64,000 nucleotides of DNA from Diorhabda sublineata (taxonomy: Eukaryota > Arthropoda > Insecta > Coleoptera > Chrysomelidae): positions 1,627,653 through 1,691,652 of the forward strand of contig NC_079478.1 of the NCBI RefSeq assembly GCF_026230105.1, read 5' to 3'. Below the pieces are notes generated by a model that was not told the DNA's origin, ran no database searches, and was given only the letters and a program-made list of their open reading frames with translations. The position numbers and the translations under genes were made by a program. Numbering within the stretch: position 1 is the first letter of the stretch; every line of letters starts with the position of its first letter. Positions 1 through 11,250 of the stretch are shown here, in pieces.

Positions 1-312
1 TAACGCTTTTGAAGCCATTGCTGAGCTATTTAAAGTTTACGTTTTAATTTTTTATTATGATTTAAAAACCTCAATTTTGGTGATAAACACTTCATCCGCA
101 CTTAAGTTTTGTCCAGCAAGCATCTTGTTGAGATCTGGGAGTCGTAAAAAGTCATTGGGGCTGAGATCTGGGGAATACAGCAATTTTTGTCTTGACGAAA
201 CAGATTTGTTTTCTAAAACGCTCAAATAACGTGATAGTCGTCGTTTATGATTTTTTTTAATACACGCGCATCCCAAAATACTGATGCCATAATCCTTTCA
301 GTCAGTTTTTCA
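1..312 (-). mobile_element. Mariner transposase relic, C-terminal part, cut by window edge
   Basis: This is a degraded mariner-family transposase, a DDD cut-and-paste enzyme acting in the nucleus. Read on the minus strand from about 310 downward, one frame gives IMASVFWDAR, the block before the second catalytic Asp in mariner proteins. After a stop and a frame change, a 73-codon open stretch (276 to 55) contains YSPDLSPNDF, the block holding the third catalytic Asp. The HDNAPAH-like block between them is missing, so there is an internal deletion. A stop follows near 55, and the rest runs off the window. Its wording resembles the relic at 33 kb more than the one at 61 kb. It is a pseudogene; no terminal inverted repeat was found. 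Confidence 0.72.
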
Positions 313-621
313 ATCTTTCCATGTGCAGTCTACTTGGTTGACTGTTGATTGCACTCTAGTTCAAATGTTAAAAAACAATTTTTTTATTTATTGTCACATA
401 TCGATGCAAAAATTTGGATTTATCACGCCTCGAATTATCAATTCGATGTTGTTCTGGTCGATTGGGAGATTGCTTTGCATCCATTTTGAACAAAGCTTTC
501 GATTATACAATTATTCATTCATCGTGTGTCCTTCTTGTCGTCCATTTTTTTATTTAAAAAGTTACTTCACTCAAAATACTGAAATTTCCAAACCAAATGA
601 GCAATCTAATAAATTATAAAA

Positions 622-865
622 ACCAGCTGATGCCCATTTAAAAATGGCCGCAGTGGGTTAAACAAATCCTTGTGACGTAAGTTTCTGTGTGGTATTTGCT
701 GAATTTTAGAACTTATTATTACCAATTTCATTGCGAAATAACTGCTTAGTGTAATGAAATTCCCGACCGGAAATGTGGTTTTGGTAATTAAGTGTTTATT
801 AGCCCCCTTAATATCATAACAATTGTTTATCCCACGGCCGCCATTTTGACGCATATTAGCTGTTT
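622..865. repeat. MITE-like element with roughly 40-bp imperfect terminal inverted repeats
   Basis: The left end (622-665) and the reverse complement of the right end (821-865) share CAGCT, then AAAATGGC, CGTGGG/AGTGGG and TAAACAA in the same order and nearly the same spacing. The ends are GC-richer than the AT-rich 155-bp interior, which has no coding potential. This architecture is typical of a non-autonomous DNA transposon. No target-site duplication could be confirmed, so the superfamily is unassigned. The open frame on the minus strand across it is not considered coding. Confidence 0.6.
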
Positions 866-869
866 ACTT

Positions 870-2448
870 GCTTAATCGTTCTACAGTCAACTTAATACAT
901 GAATGAAGCTCTAATGTCTCACTATCAAAAATTCTGCTAGTTTTTGAAGTCAATTTAAATATTCTCAGGTCCAGACTGAATTATGACAGTTTAAATTAAT
1001 TTTTGCGAATTATCTGTTCCAAATCTATCCAAATTTTCAAATTATATATCATAACAGAACAACAACAAAGTATTACATAATAAAAATAAGATTTTAGAAG
1101 CCGTTTCCGAGTTTGCTGTGTATACATTTCAATTAGCGTTATTACAAATATGAGTTTAGGACGTGCCATATTCTATATCTCTCTACCTGGTTAAGTATTG
1201 CTAAAGGCGAAAAAAGTTTCGTGTGGTAGACATAACAAAGGAAAATAAAAAATATCCCAGCATACGTAAAATAAATAATGATACACTGTCGATTTATTTG
1301 TTTAATACCTTTTGAAGTATAGTCTTTGCAGTTTTTTTTTATCTTACTAAACGTACCGTTCGGAAGCCCGAGGGCTACAGGTGCTTACTATCTCTTTCTT
1401 TACTCTCACGGGCGTTACATTCGCTTCGATAGTTTAAATGGCACAGGAGATATAATAAGAATTTTCTTTCATTCTTAAGTTTTTCGGTCTATATTTTTAA
1501 TGAAAATATTGCTGAAAAATTACAACAACATTTTCCGTAAATAATTTATTAAGTATTGCGTTAATTTCTCAGGGGTATCGAGAATATTTGAAACCGAAGT
1601 TATTTATGAGGTACCCTCTATATGTGGACATTAATTAAACACTCATAATAGCTTCTTAGTCTAAATATATATTTAAAATATATTGGCAAATTTAGAACTG
1701 TTTTAAAAACGTTTGCTATGCAGATTTCCAACATCTATTCCTATATTCATAATACAAGGTTTCTTAAAAGTATATTATAGATAAGGTATTGTTAATTTTC
1801 ATAATTATTCTGTTAACAAATATCGTAAAGATTGGATGCATATCCTAATTTTATAATCTGCGTAGAAGAATAATCGTTTTTCATAATAGGATTCTTCAAA
1901 ATCGAAGATATGAAAAGAAGAAATTTGGAAGATATCAGTTAACATTGTTAATATTATTGGACATATACTTAGATAAGATAAAGTAGAAATGATGGAGGTC
2001 TTCCAACACGTCTACGATTTATCGTACACCTGTTTCTTACATACAACGATATAATTGAAGATTGAATTTGAGTTGAGCTTTGTTTACGGTGTCATTTTTA
2101 GTGAAGAATATATGGTTTGAACTATATTAAAATCGGAGAGCTATTTTTATTCTTTATTTTATTTTTCATCGGTAAGTATAAATATAAAACAATAACTTTT
2201 GGTAATTTAAAATACCTAATTTATTTTCGTAAGACATAAAGGTGAGTTTTTCTACAAGAAAATCATTGGTAGTTATTAATTCTTAGAGTTTTCAATTTTT
2301 CTATGTTTAAGAAAGTTTCAAAATTTTTTGATAGATGTTGGTTGTTACGTAGTTTGTTCTATATTGGAATCAATACCACTTAAGCCTTTTATTTTCAAAC
2401 ATCATTTACATTTCTATATATTATCCGCTCAATTTAGACATTCGATGT
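870..2448. other. No gene seen; AT-rich spacer
   Basis: I see AT-rich sequence with scattered stops in all frames and no recognisable domain. A GC-richer patch near 1355-1420 carries a short AGCCCGAGGGCT palindrome, but nothing supports a gene there. Confidence 0.5.
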
Positions 2449-3180
2449 TACATAAATTACCATCAAGGTGAAAATCAGTAAAATTGTTTAAAATACAATT
2501 GAACATAGAATTTGAATGTTTTCCCATCATTTCCGTGTATGGAAAAAAATTTATTCAAGGTCAAAGATCAAAAAAAATGAGTTTTTCGCAATTCTCAGCA
2601 AAACGGTAAGTTTTACTATAAAAATATCTAAGACAAAAATTATAGATCATAAAATTATCTACAAAAAACGTGTTGATACTTTTTTCCTACAATCCACTGT
2701 TTCTAAGATATAATGATTCAAAAAGTTCTAAAAGTTTCAGTTTCAGCAGTAAACTTTTCTTAGAATATTGAAATGAACCGAAACTTGCAGTATTTGTAAG
2801 AAATTTTGTCATAAGTTCATAAAATAAATTATCAATTGACGAAGATGTTGTTCTGTAGCTTTAATATTTCTCGTGCAATAATTATAGCCATTAAATACGA
2901 CAATAAATCTGAAACTTTTATAACTTTTAAATCGTTATATTTCAGAAGAGGTGGTTCGTAGAAAAAAAGTATTACAACGTTTTTTGTAGATAATTTTATG
3001 ATCTACAATTTTCGTATAACGTATTTTTATGATAAAACTTACCGTTTTGCTAAAAATTCATTATTTTGTCCTTTGACCTTGAATAAAATTTTTCCATACA
3101 CGGAAATGATGGGAAAAAATTATATTTTCAATTGTATTTCAAAAATTTTACTGATTTTCAGTTTGATGGGAATTTATGTA
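2449..3180. repeat. Fold-back element: two ~280-bp inverted arms around a ~167-bp loop
   Basis: The left arm (2449-2741) is matched in reverse complement by 2909-3180. Shared landmarks run inward in the same order: TACATAAATT, CCATCAA, TGAAAATCAG, CCCATCATTTCCGTGTATGG, TTATTCAAGGTCAAAG, AGCAAAACGGTAAGTTTTA, TAGATCATAAAATTATCTAC and AAAAGTTTCAG. Similarity between arms is high but imperfect, with indels, so the element is old. A transcript from either strand would fold into a long hairpin. The open frames at 2516-2713 and 2998-3231 lie in the arms and are not convincing proteins. It resembles fold-back transposons or long-TIR MITEs; no transposase was seen. Confidence 0.82.
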
Positions 3181-5569
3181 CTTTCATTCTTATTTTTTAT
3201 CCTCAAAATGAAAGGCATGATAGCTTGTTGAGGAAGGACAGTTTGTCGTGAAGGTTACAATGCTTATGTTTTTCCTTATTAGTGGTAAATTTTGTAGAGT
3301 TCGTAAATCTTTGTAGAATTTACATAATTGCATCAAACAAGTGCCTCGTAACAGTAAATTGACCGAAATATTTTTAGAAAATAGCTAGAAACAGCTTGAT
3401 TCACGACCACAGAAGTTTGATTGTAAATTTTGAAATTGAAAAAACAACTTTTATCTGTTCAGGACCTATTTTAGTAAAGTTAACTATTTAAGAACATTTC
3501 TATTTATACTATATATTTCTGGCCACTATTCTGAAAATATCTGTACAGTCAGTTCCATTAAACCAGGAAGAAAAATAATCGAACTTTCCGAAACCACTCA
3601 GTTGGGCACCTCGATTAAAACTAAGGCATTTTTGTCAAGCTAACTTCTTTTTACATAACACTGTGATGGAAAATTTTCCTTACAATACACTAGGTTATCT
3701 AGTGTTATATCTTCTGTTTTTGTATTGTTTTTTCATGCTTAAGTTACTTATAATATGTTATTCGTTCTCCAAGACACTAATGGAAGATTTTTATATTGCT
3801 TTTATGATAAGAAAGTTGTATCGAGCTGAACCCCGCCCTGTTATTTGATAAATATCGCAATAAACTTGAACGAGCATCATATTAAAATTGAAACTGCTAT
3901 ATCGAAGATAATTATCAACTAAATTGTGAGCTTCTGGTTGTTTTGTTATTATACAAGTATAACTTTATCTTCCACATGCAGCAGAATATTCAAATTAAAC
4001 TCATATTGGAATAATTTCACATTTTATAGTTACTGCGGTTAATTTCTAGAGAAATGTCGCTTGTGGGATCATAACTAGTTAAAACCATGTGTTGTGTTCT
4101 ACCATTTTGTGTTATGAACACATCTTATTGAGTCGAATAGAAGCTCTTTAAACAAATATCACACTTATCTATTCATTTAATTGGAGCACATGAATTGTAG
4201 AGAAGCCTGAAGTTGACATTTCAACGGACTCTGTATATGAATCTATCACATGTTTATCTTTGTTCATTTGAATCAGCAGAATCAGATTCTTCTTCTCCTT
4301 GATTATGGATTAAAATTTGTTAATACTTTAACTACTAACCTGTATTTTGAAATCGATCATCATAACCAAAGCTTAAAGACTAGAGAAATATTAAGATATC
4401 TAGTTGCTGCTTTCATTTCATTATTGAAATATAAGATTAAATTGGACCCCCTCTGTTTGTATTAAGAGGGTAGGGGTGAATTTTGACAAACTGTACTGTA
4501 TAATTAAAATCATCTAACTTTGTATAATTGACGTTCATTTCTTGGCGTTACAATTATATTTAAATTTATGCATACATCGTTTCCCCTTTGGTTATTATTT
4601 TTGGTGAAATAAGCGGATTATTTTTAAATTATTCAACTACAGTAATTGTCATAAAACTTGTATTATGTACAGTATGTGTCTTTTAAATAGAAACCTAAAA
4701 TCATGACTATTAATAAAGAAAAACAGATGAATTATTTTACTACACTCTTGGTATCGTTTTATTTATGATTGATGACGTTATCAAAACATTCAAAGAGATA
4801 AACAAGTTTTTAACAACTCTCAAAGTTCAACATTAGAAGCAACTTTTTTCGTTAAATATGGAGTACTTATTATATCTCGAATTGAGATAAGAGATATTGA
4901 TTGTTGAAGATACCAAGTCATATCTTAAATTGCTTTATAATTTGGCTCATTGTTTTGTTGAACGTTTTGACTTATCACTTAATTATTTTTGAAATTCTTT
5001 AATTCAATTTAAAACTTTTCAATCATTCACAAATATTATGCAATAGCGTTGATTGAGTACAGTTTATTCTCTAGCAGATTTTTTTAAAAGAATATCGATT
5101 TATCTAACAAACTTTTAATAGTCAATTAAAAGTTCATGGAAGTTTTTAATTTATTTACGGAGTGCATTTTAGTTTTCTTTGACGAAAAAGCAAAAAATAA
5201 TTATCGTAGTTTGTTCAAATACAATTAAAAATATCGGCCAATCGGTCAATTTAGTAATTCATCATTTACAAGAATTATTTATAAAATGTCTAGTGATATT
5301 ACGAGGGTTCAATGAAAATTTTTTTATCTATTCCTATTTAATCATTCCTAATAATAGTTGCTGTCCTAGTCTGATGGAAATTTGTCTCCTGTAAGTAAAG
5401 TTTTGAGGTTAACAGACAGAAAAAATTCGCAACACTTTTTGCAATTTCTCTCGTCCCCTCATCAAGTAATGATTCGTCATAATACTCTCCCGTTAACCTT
5501 TTTGAAGATAATTGATGAATACGTTGGGTTTTGAAAACGATTAGTTTCACAAGTAGCAATAGTCGCCAC
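3181..5569. other. No gene seen; AT-rich spacer
   Basis: Only short open frames of about 60-70 codons occur, with hydrophobic, low-complexity products typical of AT-rich noncoding DNA. No repeat structure or transposon motif stood out. Confidence 0.5.
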
Positions 5570-5760
5570 GAAGTATTAGTCCAGAATTGCCAGGACCAAA
5601 GAAATAATGTCTGTCTATGCATCATTGATTATGAGAAGGCATTCGATAGAATACGACACCAAAAACTCATGCAGTTCCTAAAAAGACTCAACATAGAATA
5701 AAAGGACATTCGATGCATTGAAATTGGAATCAAACGGCTCAAGAAAAAATAGATGATGAT
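5570..5760 (+). mobile_element. LINE reverse-transcriptase scrap (palm, first catalytic block)
   Basis: The plus strand reads VCLCIIDYEKAFDRIRHQKL from about 5608, then continues to LKRLNIE before a TAA. The same frame resumes as KDIRCIEIG after the stop. DYEKAFDRI is the RT block A of non-LTR retrotransposons, where the Asp binds catalytic metal. The wording is closest to the insect endonuclease-reverse transcriptase family usually labelled RTE-like, but a fragment this short does not fix the clade. No YADD block or endonuclease domain is nearby. It is a dead fragment. The open frame on the opposite strand (5338-5625) is its shadow. Confidence 0.65.
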
Positions 5761-6214
5761 ATGTTAATTGATATTTGGAGGCGATTTTGCAGTGAGGTCT
5801 TTGAGAACCTGGAGAAAAGAGTTTCAATATGAACACTGAAAAATTTAGTATCATCAATATCAAAACGCAGTATAAACAAACGTTTCAAAATAAAATATAA
5901 CCACCAGGAAGATTAAAATAATCTTAATCTACATTTAGATTTATCAAATACTAGATGAGCTCGGCGTTTCTCTACAATATGGAGATTGGAGATTGGTAAT
6001 TGGAGAAGGATGAAATTAATAAATTACAGGCGACGGGAACTCTTTGAAGATATACAAGAGAGGAAAACGGCATATAATTCGAATCACGTAATATCAATTC
6101 CTGCAACTGTTTATTGCGAGCAAGGTCTAAGGTTGAAGAGGGATCGGATGGTTTGGCTGCCAAATATCAGGCCTTCACGATTTGCAGTTATTAATACACA
6201 AGGAATTAACGGAT
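5761..6214. other. No recognised gene; short overlapping open frames
   Basis: A 78-codon frame on plus (5986-6222) overlaps a 63-codon frame on minus. Neither product resembles a known family. The plus frame opens with a short GGAGATTGGAGATTGG duplication. It could be transposon debris next to the mariner relic that follows. Confidence 0.35.
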
Positions 6215-6400
6215 TGCAATAAAAAAAGATGAATACGATCCCAAAAAACGACTTCTTCGGTTGATGAGTAAGTTCCCCTCTTTGCAATTCACTATCTTCA
6301 CAATTTTTTCGATTTCAAGAGACTAGTGGAGGATCCAGGTTTCATCTACAGTTAATAACGACTCATTTTGCTTAAACCGTATACTATTGCCTGAGAAATG
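6215..6400 (-). mobile_element. Mariner transposase relic, block around the first catalytic Asp
   Basis: On the minus strand the region around 6346-6330 reads LTVDETWI, the mariner block containing the first catalytic aspartate. It is preceded by FKQNES and followed, with stops and frame drift, by KEGNLLINRRS and FLGSYSSFF, which sit where a mariner enzyme has its linker and its VFWD-like strand. Neither end of the transposase nor any inverted repeat could be followed. It is a short dead fragment. Confidence 0.5.
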
Positions 6401-7319
6401 CACTTTAAATGAAAATATTTAACTGGATACTAATTCTTTTTTAATATTCATTTTAATTGGTCCAAAAGTATGGAAATTCTTGAAACTGTCGCGATCAAAT
6501 AGTTCGTTTCTCTAACCGATGCTTACTTTTGGGTCAAATTAAAGAGAACGTGGAAAAATATTGCTTTATGTTAATCTAAAAAGTCAGCTTATGTGCTCAA
6601 ACAAAATAGAAGTTCTGTAATGAAAGCCAAAGCTGAATTTACGGAAAAAATCACTCAGCGATCAATCAAATTTGAACAATTGACCGATTTTTCTTCTACC
6701 CACCATTGCGTACTGCACTGTGCAGCGAAAGAAGTGCAATTTGAGAACAAAACTACTCGATTCATTATTAAAAACAAACAGAAATTGTGAAAACAGCTTG
6801 TACAGTCAAATGAATGAATTTTCATTACAATGAACTTATCAACACTTAATTGTATGAAGTTTATGATAATAAAATTGGTCCCTTGATTACTTTGTTTCTA
6901 AATACCAAACAATTTAAAGGCCGATTAATATTTAGAAGTTTTAACGGAAGGGAATTCAACAGAAAACGGGAAGAAACGGTCTGAAATACTAAACTAATTT
7001 TCAACTTAACTCAATTTAGATTCTTATTATACCACTCCAAGTGCTTGAAATTCCGAGGGTATATATTGGAAAAGGAAATTGGTGAAAGGTTGGCTTGATG
7101 GGCTCGATTTTTTCATTACAAATTCATACGATACCCAAGCCTTCGAAGAATCTTTTGAGAAAAGTTATTTTCTCCGCCGAAATTCTCCAATTTCTCAAAA
7201 TTAACAGAAAATATTCCGTTTCTCCTTCAGAATTATCATAAAATTAATAGGATATAGAAAAATATACTTTCCATTAAATGTATATGTTTTTTTCCATGAC
7301 GACCCGTATTTTTACACAA
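6401..7319. other. No gene seen
   Basis: There are only short open frames, including a 65-codon one at 6593-6790 with no recognisable domain. The region lies between mariner relics and may contain further decayed transposon sequence that I cannot identify. Confidence 0.45.
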
Positions 7320-7795
7320 AGTGTTTGTTAAAACAATGATATTCAAATATAGAAAGTGTCCTAAATTATATCGGTTCCCAATATTGATTCAATAATCATA
7401 TAAAAAGAAAGCTTCATCAATATTCGGTTAGGAAGCAAAAAATTATTGCACGGAATTTTCATAGTAATTTGATGATGCAAAATCGGGATTAAATGTTGGA
7501 TGATATTTCGTGTAACTTCCACAATATGTCGTTTAGCATGTTCGGTTGAATAAATCTAAATATTTCTCTGATAAAACCTCATAAATTTGCATCAGCTCTC
7601 CACTATACACTTCGACCATATGTGGAATGATTTCGAAACCTTCATAATTCTACCAAATACACAACAAGACTTACGCTCGAATCCACTTCTCTTTGCGATG
7701 GGTTCTGGTAATTATCCTTTGTCTAATCACCCATTTTTCGTGTGTGGGTTGTTTAAATGAATCCATTATTCATTGCAAGTAACAATACGTGTAAT
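7320..7795 (-). mobile_element. Mariner transposase relic, middle to C-terminus
   Basis: Read on minus from about 7790, the frame gives RIVTCNE-stop-WIHLNN, then LPEPIAKRSGFERK. These match the mariner block around the first catalytic residue and the segment after it. The usual Asp of the TCDE motif reads as Asn. After a frame change come YEGFEIIPH, LMQIYEVLSEKY and a decayed PTFNPDFASSNYY, which aligns with the PAYSPDLAPSDYH-type third-Asp block. FFAS and a degenerate C-terminus follow. Several stops and frameshifts make it non-functional. This wording suggests a different mariner lineage from the copies at 33 and 61 kb. Confidence 0.6.
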
Positions 7796-8229
7796 ACAAC
7801 GATAAACTTTCGACTTACTTATGAGACAGCCAGTGATTTACTAGAAAAAAATGTTGGTATAATGAACTGTATTACAAACTAGAATATGAACATTTTGTCA
7901 AATTTCAACAGAGCTACTTTTACTATTTAAACTTTCGTAAAGTTGTATTCAAAAGATAAAGTATAAGATCTGGAGCTCAGTGTCTTAAAAAATCTGAGAA
8001 AAATTGGAAGAAATAATTGTAAAAAAATGGAAAGTAGGCTAAGAGGATGACCGACCAAAGATGAAATGGAAAGACCAAGAAAAAATGAAAAGAGAAAGAA
8101 AGAAGTCCATAAGAAGTTAAGCGGAATGAATAACCTCAATAAAAGAATCTAAGAGGCCCAATTCCGCAGGGAATGTGTCGGCTACACCAAGTTTCAACTT
8201 GCTGCTTCGATCCTTGTTATTTTAGTACA
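7796..8229. other. No firm gene; possible LINE 3'-end debris
   Basis: The plus strand at about 8030-8120 reads a basic stretch, RPKMKWKDQ followed by Lys/Arg-rich residues. It faintly resembles the basic RGRP-x-KRW tail of RTE-like LINE proteins. The support is too weak for a separate call. The 70-codon minus frame here is hydrophobic and looks like a shadow. Confidence 0.3.
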
Positions 8230-8700
8230 AAGGTTGTTATGAAAAATGTCTCAAATTGAGTTTCGCGCTGTTTTGACTGAAGAAGGATCAATTTCGACAC
8301 AAAATACAAACGGAATGGAGGTTGTTTACTGTAGCTTGTGAAGCCCCACATGCAGAAAGACCTGTGAGGATGATTACTCCAGAAAAGTGTTTTTAAAACC
8401 AAAAAATTTGTAGCACAGACCGGAATTTTCAAAAAAAATGTTTTAAAAATCTTCCAGGAGGCGGGTGCCACGTATTATCAGCGCAATAGAAAAGCATCGT
8501 CGAGTAAAATGTTGTGAGCGATTTTTAGAGCATTGCCGCGAGGGCTAAAAATGTATAATCCGATCAATTGTAAGGGGTGATGGATTTATGGTCTTTACTA
8601 TGATCCGACATCCAAAAGAGAACCCATGCCGACAAAGCAAAGGTGTCGTAAAAAGCCGCTTCTTTGCGACAATGCTCCAGACCAAATATGGAAAAATATA
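8230..8700 (+). mobile_element. Mariner transposase relic with N-terminal HTH and large internal deletions
   Basis: The plus strand begins MSQIEFRAVLTEEG at about 8248, matching the start of mariner helix-turn-helix domains, and soon reads NGMEVVYCSL. In another frame RPVRMITPEKCF follows, corresponding to the GRP-x-TTPE linker. Further on, CCERFLEHCREG leads to IIRSIVRGDG, then in a shifted frame YYDPTSKREPMPTKQRC, the segment just after the first catalytic Asp. KKPLLCDNAPDQIW matches the second-Asp block. The parts between these blocks are missing or frameshifted. It is a composite of deletions and certainly inactive. The 84-codon minus frame is a shadow. Confidence 0.62.
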
Positions 8701-9479
8701 TTGAAAATAATATTATTTTTTAGTCTTTTTATTTTAGACTAAGAACTCCCAGATTGCACTATGTTTAAATATATATTTTTAGTAATAGAATATGAGCGAA
8801 TTTACTTCATTAATCATTTCGCAAATACTAATTTAACTGAGTTAATTACTGGCAATCTCCTTTAACTCAATCAAATATTTAAGAAGAAATAAAACGAAAA
8901 TTTGTTCTATTTTCTGACCAAACGCCACGCAATAACTATCTGATTAAAACAAATCGAGTCACCCCTGATATCCAGTGCTCATCAATTATTTATTCCAAAT
9001 GAACGTAGAAATACATAAGGACCTCCGAATCCTCTTCCGAAAATCCCCAGAGAAAAAGTGGGCACAAATCTCACTTAGGTGGTCGTGGGTAACAATGATA
9101 GATCGCTGCTCGGTGTACTCCACAAAACATCCAGTATGTCATGGAAAAATGTTCGTTCTGAATTTTCTCATTGTATTGAGAAAATGCACTTGCGCTCCGT
9201 TGGGATTAGACTAAATTATCGTTGAAATATTTTTCCGAACAGCTTTCGAAATGTATGGAAAATAAACAAAATTCGATTTCACGTTTCAAAGATATCTGCC
9301 ATTTTTTAAGTTTCATTCGCTACTCCGTTTTTTCGAATTTACGTATTTATGACATTATGAATACTATTTATATATTATATGTTCTAATAAAATGTTTGCA
9401 TTAATGGAAAGTCAAAAACTTAATTTTAGAAATGAAAGTGTAATTTACATGAGTTGTATTAGAATTCGGGGGAAAATTG
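8701..9479. other. No gene seen
   Basis: A 79-codon frame (8975-9214) and a 60-codon frame (9222-9404) have no recognisable motifs. The stretch around 9030-9170 is GC-richer than its surroundings, but I cannot assign it. Confidence 0.4.
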
Positions 9480-9840
9480 AAAAACACCCAATACGAAGGA
9501 AGAGATTATTTGGAAGCAATCGTGACAGAAGCAATTTTCCTAGGTCCATTGGAGCAGTAAAGACGCTGCCTATTCAAACAACATCTAAAGTTTAGGTGGA
9601 TGGAGCTGTAACATGGCTATGTAGATTGTTTCGTTAAAAATAGACTTTGAAGGAGAAAAGCGGGCGATTCCTACGAATAAATGCATGGGGAGTCATTATA
9701 ACCACAATTTTATTAATGCTTGTCCTTGCTTGAGGATGCCAGCGTCATAGTTTTGGATAATGCGCTGGGAAACTCCTAACAACTAAGTTCCGAAAAGCGC
9801 GGATTCAAAACTCGCTGCGTTTGAAGAATCAATGTTAAAG
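9480..9840 (+). mobile_element. Possible IS630/Tc1-type DDE transposase relic
   Basis: The plus strand at about 9645-9690 reads KEKSGRFLRINAWG, and at 9742-9780 it reads ASVIVLDNALGNS followed by a stop and LSSEKRGFK. A VIVLDNA block following a GKG-R-LIILHAG-like strand is the arrangement in DDE_3-type transposases and their many insect relatives, where this Asp is catalytic. The frame is broken between the two blocks, and no third acidic block is visible. The assignment rests on two short motifs and could be wrong. The upstream frame 9392-9595 may belong to the same element but has no diagnostic motif. Confidence 0.38.
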
Positions 9841-10764
9841 TATTAGTTTTAATAATTATAATAATTTTTTCCCACTTCCATATGTCCGTATGCAACTAAA
9901 ACATCATAAAATTTCAAAAAAACTATATATTATAATAAAGTGTTGGCATACTTCTGTTTTGGTTGTGATATTTCAATAATGAAACTGATGTAAAATTTAC
10001 TTATCATAAATTCTTTCCTTGATAACATTATCCCTTTCAAAGAAATTCCCTTCACCACTAAGTTACAACTCCAGTTATTTTTTGATGCTGAATCAACTCT
10101 ATTTTTTTTCTGGAACCTCTGACAGCGATTTCGTCTTCGTTGCTCGCACTCTCTCAAATATTTTCCTAATTCTATCAAGTAATTTCAGATAAAATACTCA
10201 TTAGAAATCGTTCCAGGAGGAATGAACTCCCGACGACTATCAAAGAAGCAATTGAGTATCGTTTTCAGTTCCGATTGGCACCCGCAAGTTATTTTAGCTT
10301 TGGATTATTTGGTGGTAGCTTTTGTTGACTTTGACGTTTCTCCTGAAGGAGCTAGTTTTCATGTGATACATCAGAACAGTTGTTCCAAACAGTTCTTTGC
10401 GAGTGATATTTTATATTGTTTCTGCACTACTGGAAGGTTTTTTCTAACCATTTTCTTACAAATTTTGAGTTAAAATCTGTCTAACGGTTGATATTAGTTT
10501 ATTGCTATCGTTAGAATCGTTGAACAACGATCTTGGGGGTTAGGAAGCAAAAACGCTGCGGATTGCTATTAATCTGCACTTTGCACTGTCTTCTTACTCG
10601 CGCTTCTTCTCTCAGGGTTCTTCTTGAAAATTTTATGCCAATGAAACCTTTGTTTATGGATTTAGAAACATCTCGAAACTTTATCGTGAGTTACAGTCGA
10701 CGATTCCCCAAATTTTTGGACAATTTTAGACCAAACTAAACCCTTGGAAAGGAATTAAGAAAAG
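9841..10764. other. Unassigned region; several mid-length open frames
   Basis: Frames at 9930-10178 (minus, 82 codons), 10222-10473 (plus, 83) and 10533-10739 (plus, 68) sit in slightly GC-richer sequence. Read on minus, 10178-9930 contains a basic stretch, CEQRRRNRCQRFQKKNR. The plus frames are rich in Phe, Leu and Val and may be antisense of an old coding sequence on minus. I recognise no family. Confidence 0.35.
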
Positions 10765-11250
10765 CCAATTTTTTGTAAATTTAAATTTGGTTAAGTCAAT
10801 TTTTTAAAAACTTACTAATGCAATTTTTTGATCAAAACGATTTTTTCATAAAATTGAGAATCGAATAAAATTTTTCACGAGATCAAACTCAAAATTAAAT
10901 ATAAAACGCCAAAATCTGACCAATTTAAATTGAGAATAGATTTGTTTTTACCAAATTAAATGCAGAAGTCATTGTTTGAAAAAATTGAACATCGAAAAGT
11001 GATTTTTGACTTACGTAAGCCATTTCCTGATGAAATTAAAATCAAAGACAATTGTTTAATAAATTAAACTTAGACAACCAGTTTTTGATTAAAGTAACTT
11101 TAAAGGAATCAAATTTTGACCCAATTATATAATTAAAAGCTAAAATTAAACTTAGAAACGTCACTTTTTGATCGAATTGTACTTAGGAATGCAATTTGTT
11201 CCCAATTAACTAAATTTTTCCCATAACTGCATTAAAAATGCCAATTTTCA
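10765..11250. repeat. Strongly decayed minisatellite, unit about 31 bp
   Basis: The phrase AAATTAAACTTAGA followed by a variable A/C/G stretch and TTTTTGA recurs with spacing near 30-32 bp. The clearest units run from about 11062 to 11215. Older-looking ones, with AAATTGAGAATCG, AAATTAAATGCAGAAG and AAAATTGAACATCG, extend back to about 10780. Units differ at many positions and some are fused or shortened, so the array is ancient. There is no coding potential. Confidence 0.55.

Noticed and set aside
2516..3231. Two open frames in the arms of the fold-back element
   Set aside because: Translations are Lys/Ile/Phe-rich without motifs, and the inverted arms fully explain the sequence.
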